Below are positions 8,194 through 17,609 of a DNA stretch of 61,807 nt, in pieces (the first letter of the stretch is position 1; each line of letters begins with the position of its first letter). The notes under the pieces are model-generated. The model was not told the origin of the DNA and did no database searches. It saw nothing but the letters and a program-made list of their open reading frames with translations. Origin of the DNA: a virus; IMG/VR virus record IMGVR_UViG_3300042549_003657, positions 1 to 61,807 of that record; one strand, given 5' to 3'. A program made the translations under genes and the position numbers.

Positions 8194-8638
8194 GCCGCAA
8201 CTGATCATTGCTGCGGGCCTGTGCAGGCGCTTTGAAGGGCTGTTTTTGAAGCCTTATTTGTGCCCGGCCAATGTGGCGACGATCGGTTATGGCTCCACTC
8301 GATATGAGAACGGGGCACGGGTTACGCTGAGTGACCCGGCAATTACCAAGCAACGCGCAGAAGAACTGCTGATGCACGAGCTTCGCGCTGTACAGCCGAG
8401 GGTGTTGAGTCTTTGCCCAGTCCTTAAAGACTGGGGGCCTGGGGCGATTGCTGCGATATTGGATTTTGCTTTCAACCTCGGTACTGGTAACCTGCAATCA
8501 TCCACGCTGCGCAAGAAAATCAACGCAAACGATCCAGAAGCCGCAAAACAAGAACTGCGTAAATGGGTTCGAGGCGGTGGTCGGGTGCTTCCAGGATTGG
8601 TTAGTCGCCGGGCTGCAGAAGCCGCACTATTGGGGTAG
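8183..8638 (+). CDS. Endolysin, T4/lambdoid-type lysozyme (GH24)
   Basis: This 151-residue muramidase hydrolyses the MurNAc-GlcNAc bond of peptidoglycan. The catalytic region is RRFEGLFLKPYLCPANVATI: E18 aligns with T4 lysozyme E11, T33 with T26, and the position of the catalytic Asp (T4 D20) is Cys27. This gives an E-C-T triad, a known functional variant. The C-terminal helical lobe contains AILDFAFNLGTGNLQSSTL. The start is GTG; the ATG at 8190 is in another frame. No signal peptide is seen, so release depends on a holin. Confidence 0.9.
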   Translation: MENEPQLIIAAGLCRRFEGLFLKPYLCPANVATIGYGSTRYENGARVTLSDPAITKQRAEELLMHELRAVQPRVLSLCPVLKDWGPGAIAAILDFAFNLGTGNLQSSTLRKKINANDPEAAKQELRKWVRGGGRVLPGLVSRRAAEAALLG

Positions 8639-8643
8639 AAACA

Positions 8644-10800
8644 GTGACCATTCAAAAACTGCTATTCAAGCCGGGCATCAACCGCGACAACACGGCGCTC
8701 ACTGCTAAGGGCGGGTGGTTTGAGTGCGACAAGATCCGCTTCCGATCAGGCGTGCCCGAGAAGATCGGCGGCTGGACACGCGACTTCACCGTTACCGAAG
8801 AGCCCCTCAAACCGACTAACAACGGGTCGTTCTGGGGCGTCGGGCGCTGGATGTTCACATGGCAGACGCTGGCCGGTACCACGCCAATTGTCTATGGTAC
8901 CAACTCCAAGCTGTACCTGCAGACCGGCACGGGTGGGGCAATCACCGACATCACGCCCCTGCGTTACACCACCAAGGCAGGCGACGTCACATTCACGGCT
9001 AACACGATCGGCCTGACGGCCATCGTCACGGTCAACTGCACGAACCACGGCTGTATCGTGGGCGACTTCGTGACCTTCTCAGGCGCTGTTGGGTTGGGGG
9101 GTGCGATCACGGCCACGGTGCTGAACTCCGAGTTCCTCGTAACGACAATCACCACCAACACGTTCACCATCAACGTGGGCGTCAATGCGACGGTGGCCGA
9201 TACGGGCACAGGCGGAGCGGGCGTTATTGGGTACTTTCAGGTACATGCAGGCCCGACCTACACCCTCCCCGTTGCCGGCTGGGGTACGAATGCTTGGGGC
9301 GACGGCGCTTGGGGCAACACTGCGTCCAACTACGCCAGCTCAAACGCGCAACTGTGGAGCGGGTGCAACTATGGCGAAGCACTGATCTCGAACCCCCGGT
9401 ACTCGGGGCTGTATATCTGGTCACCGGATCCGGGTAACCCCGCGCTTATCAACCGCGCCACGCTGCTTACGCAGCAAGCGTTTACCGTTACGAACGCTAA
9501 CCCCGGCGTCATCACGCTGACGACGGCGCTCGAAGAAAACACGACATTCGTTGCAACAACCAACGGGGCGCTGCCGACCAATTTGGTTCCCGGCACTACG
9601 TACTACTTAGTTAACGTGTCTGGGTTGACGGCGAACTTTGCAGCGACATTTGCTGGCGCCCCGATAAACACTACTGCGGGTACCCAAACGGGTACTCACG
9701 CACTGACCGTTGCCGATTGCCCGACCGTGTGTACACACGCCACTGTGTCTGATGGTTCGCGGTTCATTCTGACTTTTGGCGTCAACGACTACAACGCGAG
9801 TGTGCGTGACCCCATGCTGGTGCGGTGGTCAGACCAAGAGAACTACAACATCTGGACTCCGGCCATCACTAATCAGGCTGGCAGCTTCCGACTCAGCCGG
9901 GGTAGCGAGATCCAGACATCGCAACAAACACGTCAAGAAGTCTTGGTGTGGACGGATGCCGCGCTGTACTCCATGCAGTACCTTGGCCCGCCGTATGTCT
10001 GGAAGTTCGACATCCTGGCCGACAACATCTCAATCGCCTCGCCCAACTCGACGGCAGTGGCCAACAACATCACGTACTGGATGGGCGTAGACAAGTTCTA
10101 CATCTACTCGGGCCGGGTGGAGTCCTTGAGCTGCACGCTTCGGCAGTACATCTTTGGCGATCTGAATCTGAGCCAGCGCTACCAGTTCTTTGCCGGTACC
10201 AATGAAGGGTTCCACGAAATCTGGTGGTTCTACTGCTCTGCGAACTCCACCACGATCGACCGCTACGCCATTTACAACTACCTCGAAGGCGTGTGGGCGT
10301 ATGGCAATCTAGCTCGTACTGCTTGGCTTGACTCGCCGTATCTCGCTGCGCCTATTGCGCTGAACTACGATGGCCAGATCCTGTACCACGAGAACGGCAA
10401 CGACGACGGATCGACGAACCCACCCTCCCCACTGGCGGCCTACGTGCAATCCGCCGACTTTGACATCGGTGAGGGCGACCACTACGCATACGTTGATTCA
10501 CTCATTCCGGACGTTTGTTTTGACGGCTCAACCGCCGTGTCTCCGGAGATAACGCTGACTGTTAAACCTCGGCAGAACCCAGGCGCTGCTTACAACGCTG
10601 CGCCGTCAAACCCCGATGTGGCCAGCGTCAACGACTACTCTGTGCAGAACAACTACCTCGTGCAGCGGTTCACTGAGTTCGTTTACGTTCGGGTTCGCGG
10701 TCGGCAGATGGCGTTCAAGGTGGAGTCCACCGCGCTGGGCACAACGTGGCAGATGGGTGCGACGCGCATAAACATCCGTCCTGATGGGCGCAGGAGATAA
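8644..10800 (+). CDS. Tail hub / nozzle-like virion protein
   Basis: This 718-residue protein uses a GTG start and begins (M)TIQKLLFKPGINRDNTALTA. The N-terminal GGWFECDKIRFRSGVPEKIGG describes a propeller-like tail protein that recalls T7 gp12 and P22 gp10-type nozzle/stabilisation proteins. Residues 110-190 and 270-360 are Thr/Val-rich beta insertions; LVWTDAALYSMQYLGPP and later segments look like repeated propeller blades. Position after adaptor, fibre and lysis genes fits a tail nozzle. The functional name is by family resemblance only. Confidence 0.68.
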   Translation: MTIQKLLFKPGINRDNTALTAKGGWFECDKIRFRSGVPEKIGGWTRDFTVTEEPLKPTNNGSFWGVGRWMFTWQTLAGTTPIVYGTNSKLYLQTGTGGAITDITPLRYTTKAGDVTFTANTIGLTAIVTVNCTNHGCIVGDFVTFSGAVGLGGAITATVLNSEFLVTTITTNTFTINVGVNATVADTGTGGAGVIGYFQVHAGPTYTLPVAGWGTNAWGDGAWGNTASNYASSNAQLWSGCNYGEALISNPRYSGLYIWSPDPGNPALINRATLLTQQAFTVTNANPGVITLTTALEENTTFVATTNGALPTNLVPGTTYYLVNVSGLTANFAATFAGAPINTTAGTQTGTHALTVADCPTVCTHATVSDGSRFILTFGVNDYNASVRDPMLVRWSDQENYNIWTPAITNQAGSFRLSRGSEIQTSQQTRQEVLVWTDAALYSMQYLGPPYVWKFDILADNISIASPNSTAVANNITYWMGVDKFYIYSGRVESLSCTLRQYIFGDLNLSQRYQFFAGTNEGFHEIWWFYCSANSTTIDRYAIYNYLEGVWAYGNLARTAWLDSPYLAAPIALNYDGQILYHENGNDDGSTNPPSPLAAYVQSADFDIGEGDHYAYVDSLIPDVCFDGSTAVSPEITLTVKPRQNPGAAYNAAPSNPDVASVNDYSVQNNYLVQRFTEFVYVRVRGRQMAFKVESTALGTTWQMGATRINIRPDGRRR

Positions 10801-10802
10801 CT

Positions 10803-12176
10803 ATGACGTCTCTAATCGTCACGTCGGAGTACCCCATCAACCAAGTGGTGGCGCCTCGGCTGCCCTCCGCCCCAGGCGAGTACGACTCGCGCTATCAAGA
10901 GCAGTTCGCCAATGTTTTGCGGCTGTACTTCAGGCAACTCGACAACATCTTAGGACAACTCGTGGCTGCTAACACGTCTATACCCATCACTTTCAAAAGC
11001 ACGAGTCTTGATGCTTTCGGGCGGCTCCAAGTCAGCCAGCCATACACGCTCTTTGATAGTCAGAATCGGTACGCAATCGACAATCAGTTCGACACCACAC
11101 TGACCACGGGTGGCACGACGACATACCTACCAAACGAGTCGTCAGTTCAGCTAAATGTAATCACGTCGTCTGGATCCTCGGTTGTGCGGCAGACCTTCCG
11201 CAGCTTCCCGTATCAGCCTGGAAAAGGGTTGATGTTGATGGCCACCTTCGCCATGAATGCGGCCAAGACGGGGTTGCGGCAGCGCGTGGGTTACTTCAAC
11301 ACGCAGAACGGCGTGTTCTTCCAGCAGGCGGATTCCACCAAGTCGTTCGTACTGCGTTCCTACATTAGCGGCGCCACTTCCGATGCGCGCACGGTTACTC
11401 AGGCGAACTGGAACGGCGACAAGCTAGACGGCACGGGTGACAGTGGGCTCGTGCTCGATGCGTCCAAGGCCCAGATTCTGTGGATGGATTTTGAGTGGCT
11501 TGGCGTTGGCTCTGTGCGCTGCGGCTTCATCATCGACGGCCAGTTCATCCTGTGCCATACGTTCCATAACGCCAACAGCATCGCTACGGTCTATATGACC
11601 ACGGCCATCCTTCCCGTCCGGTACGAGATCACCAACACCGCCGCTACTACGACCGCATCCAGCATGCGCCAGATTTGCTCAACCGTGATTTCTGACGGGG
11701 GCTATGAGCAGACATCTATCGAGCATATGGCTCGAAGAACTAGCATCCCTGGCGGCAACTTCATCACAACCGCGTTCTACCCGTTGGCGTCTATCCGAAT
11801 TGCCTCGACCGCTTTGGGCGCTGTCGTTATCCCCATCAGCTATGATTTCTTGCCGACAACTACGGATAGCTACGAAGTCGCGTTGCTCAAGAACACCACG
11901 CTTACGGGCGCAGCTTGGGTAGCGTCAGACACTGACGCAAACGTCGAGGTGGACTACACCGCCACGGCAACAACTGGCGGCACGATAGTTTCTAGTGGAT
12001 ACACCTCGGGCAAGTCCGGGAGAATCCCGCTAAACAGCACGAGCCCGTACAACTGGGATTTGCAACTCGGCGTTTCCTTAGCGGGTGTAAGCGACACTTA
12101 CACCTTATGCGCACGGACACTTGCCAGTACTGGTGGCGGATGGGGCGCAATGTCGTTCTACGACCTCACACAGTAA
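10803..12176 (+). CDS. Conserved virion structural protein
   Basis: This encodes 457 residues starting MTSLIVTSEYPINQVVAPRL. Residues 20-60 (YDSRYQEQFANVLRLYFRQL) form a helical anchor. The centre contains a widely conserved block: FRSFPYQPGKGLMLMATFAM, then RQRVGYFNTQNGVFFQQ and WMDFEWLGVGSVRCGFIIDG. The rest is beta-rich. It begins 2 nt after the nozzle gene stop. Homologues sit near tail genes in many aquatic phages; the exact role is unknown to me. Confidence 0.72.
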   Translation: MTSLIVTSEYPINQVVAPRLPSAPGEYDSRYQEQFANVLRLYFRQLDNILGQLVAANTSIPITFKSTSLDAFGRLQVSQPYTLFDSQNRYAIDNQFDTTLTTGGTTTYLPNESSVQLNVITSSGSSVVRQTFRSFPYQPGKGLMLMATFAMNAAKTGLRQRVGYFNTQNGVFFQQADSTKSFVLRSYISGATSDARTVTQANWNGDKLDGTGDSGLVLDASKAQILWMDFEWLGVGSVRCGFIIDGQFILCHTFHNANSIATVYMTTAILPVRYEITNTAATTTASSMRQICSTVISDGGYEQTSIEHMARRTSIPGGNFITTAFYPLASIRIASTALGAVVIPISYDFLPTTTDSYEVALLKNTTLTGAAWVASDTDANVEVDYTATATTGGTIVSSGYTSGKSGRIPLNSTSPYNWDLQLGVSLAGVSDTYTLCARTLASTGGGWGAMSFYDLTQ

Positions 12177-12184
12177 CTTTGCCC

Positions 12185-12213
12185 TTGACACCCGACATGC
12201 TAAACTTTAACAA
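12185..12213 (+). promoter_or_regulatory. Candidate sigma70-like promoter upstream of internal virion genes
   Basis: TTGACA at 12185-12190 matches the -35 consensus exactly. A 17-nt spacer leads to TAACAA at 12208-12213, a weak -10. It lies in the only gap (58 nt) between 8644 and 19220 and could boost the internal virion gene block. Confidence 0.35.
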
Positions 12214-12234
12214 CCCCTTTTCTGCGAGGCACCA

Positions 12235-14340
12235 ATGAGCCTTCAAGCTGCTGCACAACATCTTGCGTCTAGAGGGAGGGGTGAAGACTCGTTGCTCGTC
12301 CACATGACCCCCGGCGAAGTCAGCGGGTTGCAATCTCTTGCAATGGCTCATGGCGGCTCTCTCACACGCAATCCTGACACAGGATTGCCTGAAGCCGGGT
12401 TCCTGAAGAACATCCTCCCCACGCTGATTGGGATTGGCGCGAACTTTATCGTTCCAGGTATTACGGCAGCAGGCGCGGCGGCTCTCGGCGCAGGTGTCGG
12501 TGCCCTATCCAATAAAGAGAACCCCCTGATGGGCGCTATCGCTGGCGGCCTGGGTGCATATGGTGGTGCCAATATTGGTGCTGGCTTGCAAGCGGCGGGC
12601 ACGGCTGCGGTTACCCCGCCCGTAGTACCCTTCCAGGAGACATTGAGTTCTGAATGGACGCAGGCTGCTGCCGATGCTGCTGCGGCTGCGCCGCCAGTTA
12701 CACCTTCGTTACCAACCGCAGAGCTAGGGCAAGGTCAAGAGTTTTGGCCGCAAACAGCCACCTCGCCCGTTGCGAAGCCGACGTTCTTGCAGAGCGTTGA
12801 TGCTGCCGCGCAAAACCCAGCGGAGTTCATGAAGAGCGTGGGTAATACGTCCGGCCTTATCAGAAGTGCGTCTATGGCTGCGGCTCCGGTCGTCATGGCT
12901 CCGCCCGAGCCGTTCAGTAACCCTGAAGACGAGTACGGCGACGCGCCGCGCTACCGCTATGACGCGGGCTATACCGGCGGAGAGTACTTGCCCGGTTCTG
13001 CTTACACGGGCGAGAAGCGCTATTTCCGGCCCACCTACACGCGATTGGCTGAAGGCGGGCTCGTAAGTTTGGCCGGCGGCGGGCGCGTTGTCATGGAGCA
13101 AATAGCAGCAAAAGAGGCAGCAAACAAGGCTGCGTACAATGCGGCCTTCGCGCAAGCAGGACAGCCTGTTCCCACGGGACGCCAAGTACAAGCTCCAGTA
13201 CAAGCTCCAGTACAAGCTCCAGTACAAGCTCCTGTGCGTATACCTACGCCTGTGCAAGCTCCAGTACAAGCTCCAGTACAAGCTCCAGTACAAGCTCCAG
13301 TACAAGCTCCAGTACAAGCTCCAGTACAAGCTCCAGTACAAGCTCCAGTACAATCTCCAGTACAAGCTCCAGTACAAGCTCCAGTACAAGCACCAGTACG
13401 TACACCTACGCCCGTACAAGCTCCAGTACAAGCTCCTGTGCAAGCAAACGCACCCGCATACTACCCCGGCGCAATGGGGCGTTACGCACGCGGCCCTGCG
13501 CAAGGAATGAGCGGCCCTAGTGCCGACGCCATGATGTATTTGTACGGGCAGTTACCGTCTTCTAGTTCACGCACGAACGCAGGTTACGCACAGCGGTACG
13601 GAGTGCCTGAAAGTAGTGATCGTGTTACTGCGATGCCAGTCAATCCTGCCGGGCCCGGTACGACCGCCCCCTCTCGCAAGCCGTTGACGCTGGACGAGAT
13701 GGTGCAGGCCAACGCTCCAAAAGCTGCGGAGACCGCAAAGGCGGCATCGTCAAGCTGGCTTGATGAGCAGGCGCAACGGTTTACGATATCGCCCGCTGCC
13801 CGTGCGTACTTGATGTCAAAGCCCGACGTACTTGCTGCCGCAGAAGAAAGCGGCATGGATCCGGAGATGTTTGCGTGGAGTCACTACGTCAATTACGGTC
13901 GAAGTGAAAAGAGTCCCGAAGGTCTGGCGTTTGAGCAGGCAAAGGAAGAAGCCCGGATCCGCCAAGAGCGTGAGCGTGACTACGGCGGTGGCAACAAGGC
14001 TGGCGGCATGCTGCGCACAGGTGGGTTCGTTATTCCTGCGGACGTTGTCTCTGCACTTGGTAACGGCAGCACAGATGCAGGGCTGGAAGCCCTCATGCGC
14101 AAGTACAACGCGCAGCCTATCGACGGCCCTGGTGACGGCATGAGCGACTCGATCCCAACCACGATCGAGGGTAAGCAGAAGGCGCGTGTCGCACGCGGCG
14201 AAGCGTACCTCTCTCCAGAGCAAGTTAAACAGGCTGGCGGAACGAAGAAGTTGTACGCCATGCTTGACCGCATTCGCCAGAACGCGCACGGCAAGACTTC
14301 TCAACAGCGCCAGATCAATCCCAATAAGGCGATGGGATGA
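12235..14340 (+). CDS. Internal virion/ejection-type protein with VQAP repeats
   Basis: This 701-residue protein starts MSLQAAAQHLASRGRGEDSL. After SLLVHMTPGEVSGLQSLAM it has a Gly/Ala-rich hydrophobic segment (about 60-125, membrane-active looking), an Ala/Pro-rich region, and LAEGGLVSLAGGGRVVMEQI near 275-295. A Val-Gln-Ala-Pro tetrapeptide repeat spans about 317-405. A globular part follows with AYLMSKPDVLAAAEESGMDP and GMSDSIPTTIEGKQKARV. Its stop overlaps the methyltransferase start (ATGA). Composition and position suggest a DNA-ejection protein; direct evidence is lacking. Confidence 0.7.
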   Translation: MSLQAAAQHLASRGRGEDSLLVHMTPGEVSGLQSLAMAHGGSLTRNPDTGLPEAGFLKNILPTLIGIGANFIVPGITAAGAAALGAGVGALSNKENPLMGAIAGGLGAYGGANIGAGLQAAGTAAVTPPVVPFQETLSSEWTQAAADAAAAAPPVTPSLPTAELGQGQEFWPQTATSPVAKPTFLQSVDAAAQNPAEFMKSVGNTSGLIRSASMAAAPVVMAPPEPFSNPEDEYGDAPRYRYDAGYTGGEYLPGSAYTGEKRYFRPTYTRLAEGGLVSLAGGGRVVMEQIAAKEAANKAAYNAAFAQAGQPVPTGRQVQAPVQAPVQAPVQAPVRIPTPVQAPVQAPVQAPVQAPVQAPVQAPVQAPVQAPVQSPVQAPVQAPVQAPVRTPTPVQAPVQAPVQANAPAYYPGAMGRYARGPAQGMSGPSADAMMYLYGQLPSSSSRTNAGYAQRYGVPESSDRVTAMPVNPAGPGTTAPSRKPLTLDEMVQANAPKAAETAKAASSSWLDEQAQRFTISPAARAYLMSKPDVLAAAEESGMDPEMFAWSHYVNYGRSEKSPEGLAFEQAKEEARIRQERERDYGGGNKAGGMLRTGGFVIPADVVSALGNGSTDAGLEALMRKYNAQPIDGPGDGMSDSIPTTIEGKQKARVARGEAYLSPEQVKQAGGTKKLYAMLDRIRQNAHGKTSQQRQINPNKAMG
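13183..13443 (+). repeat. 12-bp in-frame tandem repeat (CCAGTACAAGCT) coding VQAP
   Basis: About 20 units of CCAGTACAAGCT and close variants encode (P-V-Q-A)n within the 701-aa virion protein. Two interruptions encode R-(I/T)-P-T-P-V-Q-A. Near-identity at DNA level implies recent slippage expansion, so repeat number is probably variable between isolates. Confidence 0.9.
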
Positions 14341-14999
14341 ACGACTACGAGATCGAAACAGCGGAGTATTTGGAGCACGGGCTAAACCTGTTCCAGTGCA
14401 CCCTGTTTGGGTCTTCAGAAGACGCGCACGTTCACTTCTACAACGAACACTTTAAGCCCCGTGGGTTCGTGATCGACATGGGCGCTGGTATTGGCACTAT
14501 GTGCGCGGGGCTTAAAGCAGTGTCGCCAGAGATCACCCGCACGCTGAACATTACTAGCAGCCCAACGCAAGCAGGAATCATGCGCTACTTAGGGCGCGAC
14601 TGCATCTTGTCGGACTATCACCATGTCGAGGACATTCCTGACGCAGTGGCTGACTACGTAATGTTCAACGAGTCGTTGGGCTATGGTGACCTCACGGCGT
14701 TGATGATCGAATCTGCACGGCTGCTTCGTTCTGGCGGTCGGCTGGTAATAAAAGATTTTGCGTCTAGAAAGCAGTTGCTCAAAGACGTGTACGTTCCAGA
14801 GTGGGAGTACCGTGCGCACCCCATGCACAGTGTGCTGTTCTCGGCAGCCAATGCCGGCCTACGCTGCGAAGCTCTGGTGCACCCCGAAGTATTTACGCAG
14901 CACTGGAGCGAGTTCATGCAAAAATCGCGTATGGGTTCTTGGCACGGTCACGAAACGCCGGACACGAGAACGATCGTTTTTGTGTTCACTAAAGGATAG
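14337..14999 (+). CDS. SAM-dependent methyltransferase (class I)
   Basis: This 220-residue protein has a Rossmann-fold SAM-binding motif I at about 43-50 (FVIDMGAGIGTMCAG), a motif II region (DCILSDYHHVEDIPD), motif III-like DYVMFNESLGYGD and GGRLVIKDFASRK (post-III). The substrate is unknown; there is no DPPY/NPPF DNA-methylase motif, so a small-molecule or protein substrate is more likely. It is coupled to the upstream virion gene by ATGA and followed 3 nt later by the small DDxxD-type gene. An enzyme here, inside a virion gene block, is unexpected. Confidence 0.75.
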   Translation: MNDYEIETAEYLEHGLNLFQCTLFGSSEDAHVHFYNEHFKPRGFVIDMGAGIGTMCAGLKAVSPEITRTLNITSSPTQAGIMRYLGRDCILSDYHHVEDIPDAVADYVMFNESLGYGDLTALMIESARLLRSGGRLVIKDFASRKQLLKDVYVPEWEYRAHPMHSVLFSAANAGLRCEALVHPEVFTQHWSEFMQKSRMGSWHGHETPDTRTIVFVFTKG

Positions 15000-15002
15000 C
15001 CC

Positions 15003-15458
15003 GTGTACAGCAACGAAGGCAAACTGGAGTGGTTCGGCGGGAACCAAGACGCACTGGCCATGTACCGCATGTTTGTCGATCTGGCGCACACATGGGACGA
15101 CCTAGTAGACAAGGACAAAGATGTGGCCGCAGACGCTATCAACAATGCGTTTCTCATTTGTCTTGTCTATTTACCGCTGAACCCGTTCTATCAAAAAATC
15201 CAGTCGCAGATAATGCCAATGTGGTTGATGGTAGTTTCTGCGTATCAAACGGCTAATAAGTTCGAGCAAGACAAAGACCCGCACGGAATCGAGATTTCGC
15301 ACAATTTGCGTTACGCTGCTGGCCATATTGTTGCGTATGCCGTGCACGTGTGTCTTGGGCCGCAAGAAGCACAGAAATTTTTACCAGACGTATGGAAAAG
15401 CGTAGTGCATGAACGCTTTGACGACTATCGCAAGGAGCATTTAGATGAGCGTAATTAA
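15003..15458 (+). CDS. Small all-helical protein with DDxxD motif, GTG start
   Basis: This 151-residue, apparently all-alpha protein begins (M)YSNEGKLEWFGGNQDALAM. Residues 28-39 read AHTWDDLVDKDK, an Asp-rich DDxxD pattern reminiscent of isoprenoid synthases, though at half their length. A conserved YLPLNPFYQKIQSQIMPMW segment and an HNLRYAAGHIVAYAV helix follow. The only reasonable start is GTG at 15003. It overlaps the next gene by 14 nt. Function unknown; the pairing with a methyltransferase is noted under findings. Confidence 0.7.
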   Translation: MYSNEGKLEWFGGNQDALAMYRMFVDLAHTWDDLVDKDKDVAADAINNAFLICLVYLPLNPFYQKIQSQIMPMWLMVVSAYQTANKFEQDKDPHGIEISHNLRYAAGHIVAYAVHVCLGPQEAQKFLPDVWKSVVHERFDDYRKEHLDERN

Positions 15459-17607
15459 GTTTCTTTTAGGCTGCCTTAAAGAGTCTGGCGTATTTGGCGT
15501 TTTCTTGGGCGATGGCGGTGGCAGTAGTAGCAGCGGGTCAACAGCGACGTCTTATCAGACCAATATTCCTGAGTACGCAAAAAAACCGTACATGGAGTTG
15601 GTGGGGCAAGCGCAAGCTGTCGCTAATGCACCCTATCAAGAGTACACAGGAGAGCGGGCTGCACAGTTCACCCCTATGCAGCAGCAGGCATTCCAGTCCG
15701 CGCAGAACCAGCAAGTCGCACCCCAGCTTACGGATGCTTCAAATATTGCATACGGCGCTGCTTCGCGTGCGATGGGGCAACAGTACCAACCGAACCAGTT
15801 CTTTGCACAGCAGATTCGTCCTGGGCAGATTGGCGCACAGCAGGTCGGCGCAGGTCAGTTCGGTTTTGAGCGTGTAGGCGCTGGGCCGCAGGTGTACGCA
15901 CCGCAAGTAGGCGCAAGTGGGTTCGGGTTTGAGCGCGTAGGCGGTGGCCCACAAGTCCAGGCGGATCGCATTGCAGCAGGCCAGATGGGTTTTGAGCGCG
16001 TAGGCGGTGGCCCACAAGTTAGCGCCCAACAAATTAGTGCAGGAAATCTAGGTTTTGAGCGCGTAGGCGGTGGCCCACAAGTCCAGGCGGATCGCATTTC
16101 TGGGGGCCAAATCGGTTTTGAGCGGGTTGGAGCTGGGCAGGTCGGTACGCAAGGGTTCACTGCCCCAGGCGCTGCTGAAGCGTACATGTCTCCGTACATG
16201 CAGAACGTGGTCAATACCCAGCAACGCGAAGCACAGCGTCAGGCAGATATTGCGCGTACGCAGCGTGGTGCCCAGGCTGTAGGCGCTGGTGCTTTTGGCG
16301 GGTCTCGCCAAGCCATCATGGAGGCCGAAGCCGCACGTAATCTGGCGATGCAGAAGGGTGATATCCAGTCCCAAGGTCTTCAGTCGGCGTATCAGCAAGC
16401 GCAGAGCATGTTCACGTCCGATCAGGCGCGAGCGCTGCAAGCACAGCAAGCCAACCAGCAAGCGATGATGCAGGCTCAGCAAGCCAACCAGCAGGCTGGA
16501 CTCACTACGGGTCAAGTTGGATTGCAGTCCTATATGCAAGCGCAACAAGCCAACCAGCAATACGGCATGCAGGCGCAGCTTGCTAACCAGCAAGAAGCCC
16601 AACGCGCAGCACTAGCCAATCAGCAGGCTGGACTCACTGCGGGTCAAGCGGGGTTGGGCGCATTTATGCAAGCGCAACAAGCCAACCAGCAGACGGATAT
16701 TCAAGCGCAGCTTGCTAACCAGCAAGAAGCACAGCGTGCGGCTCTGGCCAACCAGCAGGCTGGACTTACTACGGGGCAAACAAACCTGCAGACCATGATG
16801 CAGGCGCAGCAGGCCAATCAGCAGTACGGCATGCAAGCTCAGCTCGCTAACCAACAAGAAGCGCAACGCGCAGCGCTGGCTAATCAGCAAGCAGGTTTGA
16901 CGACCGGACAGGCGGGGTTGCAGTCGTATATGCAGGCGGGGTTGGCCAATCAGCAAGCAAGCATGCAAGCGCAACAGGCTAACCAACAAGAAGCGCAGCG
17001 CGCTGCGCTGGCCAATCAGCAGGCGGGTCTTACCACAGGTCAAGCCGGGCTTGGCGCATACATGCAGGCGCAACAGCTTAACCAGCAGGCCGGATTGACG
17101 GCGGGGCAGGCAAACCTGCAAGCCATGATGCAGGCCCAGCAGCAGAACCAGCAAGCCGGTCTTGAAGCACAGCGGTTGTCTGAGCAGTCTCGGCAGTACG
17201 GCGCAGGGTTCGGGCAGCAAGGGTTACAGACGGCGCTGCAAGGCGCGGGGCAACTTGGGCAGCTCGGCCAGCAACAGTTTGGTCAAGAGCAGGCCATCAC
17301 GGGCCAGCAAGCCGGATTCGGCGGGTTCCAACAGCAGCAGATCCAGGACATCCTCAACCGGCAATACGCTGACTTCTCTGCGGCTCGGAACTACCCAACG
17401 CAGCAGCTCGGGTTCTTGTCCGACATTTTGCGCGGTACGCAAGGCACCACCCGCTCAATTTACGAAGCACCGCCAACCACCGCGCAGAATCTTATCGGGC
17501 TTGGTTCGGCAGCTTACGGTGTCAGCAAGATGGCAGGCATGGCCAAAGGCGGTAGAGTTAAGGCGGCTGGCCTTAATGAGTTGGCATTGTCTCGGATGAA
17601 GGGTTGA
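15445..17607 (+). CDS. Gln/Ala-rich internal virion protein with two repeat arrays
   Basis: This 720-residue protein starts MSVIKFLLGCLKESGVFGVF, followed by a Gly/Ser linker and YQTNIPEYAKKPYMELVGQA. Residues about 130-235 hold repeats of the type G-F-E-R-V-G-G-G-P-Q-V-x-A. Residues about 330-575 hold a long Gln-rich array (QAQQANQQ, LANQQEAQRAALANQQAG), predicted as extended coiled coil. The C-terminus has MAKGGRVKAAGLNELALSRM. AAGGAG precedes the ATG. It is probably an internal or ejection protein, by analogy with large Gln/Ala-rich podovirus core proteins. Confidence 0.72.
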   Translation: MSVIKFLLGCLKESGVFGVFLGDGGGSSSSGSTATSYQTNIPEYAKKPYMELVGQAQAVANAPYQEYTGERAAQFTPMQQQAFQSAQNQQVAPQLTDASNIAYGAASRAMGQQYQPNQFFAQQIRPGQIGAQQVGAGQFGFERVGAGPQVYAPQVGASGFGFERVGGGPQVQADRIAAGQMGFERVGGGPQVSAQQISAGNLGFERVGGGPQVQADRISGGQIGFERVGAGQVGTQGFTAPGAAEAYMSPYMQNVVNTQQREAQRQADIARTQRGAQAVGAGAFGGSRQAIMEAEAARNLAMQKGDIQSQGLQSAYQQAQSMFTSDQARALQAQQANQQAMMQAQQANQQAGLTTGQVGLQSYMQAQQANQQYGMQAQLANQQEAQRAALANQQAGLTAGQAGLGAFMQAQQANQQTDIQAQLANQQEAQRAALANQQAGLTTGQTNLQTMMQAQQANQQYGMQAQLANQQEAQRAALANQQAGLTTGQAGLQSYMQAGLANQQASMQAQQANQQEAQRAALANQQAGLTTGQAGLGAYMQAQQLNQQAGLTAGQANLQAMMQAQQQNQQAGLEAQRLSEQSRQYGAGFGQQGLQTALQGAGQLGQLGQQQFGQEQAITGQQAGFGGFQQQQIQDILNRQYADFSAARNYPTQQLGFLSDILRGTQGTTRSIYEAPPTTAQNLIGLGSAAYGVSKMAGMAKGGRVKAAGLNELALSRMKG
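15850..16140 (+). repeat. Imperfect tandem repeats encoding GFERVGGGPQV
   Basis: About six units of roughly 60 bp share a GAGCGCGTAGGCGGTGG core and encode G-F-E-R-V-G-(G/A)-G-P-Q-V plus a variable spacer. They lie within the 720-aa virion protein gene. Confidence 0.8.
16440..17130 (+). repeat. Gln-rich imperfect tandem repeats
   Basis: Units of about 90-150 bp encode combinations of QAQQANQQ, LANQQEAQRA and LANQQAGLTTGQ. They are diverged at DNA level more than the 13.2-kb VQAP array, suggesting an older expansion. Confidence 0.75.
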
Positions 17608-17609
17608 AA

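Noticed and set aside
12724-13503. 259-codon minus-strand frame with a Tyr-Trp-Ser-Leu repeat
   Set aside because: The repeat simply reflects the antisense reading of the CCAGTACAAGCT array in the virion gene.
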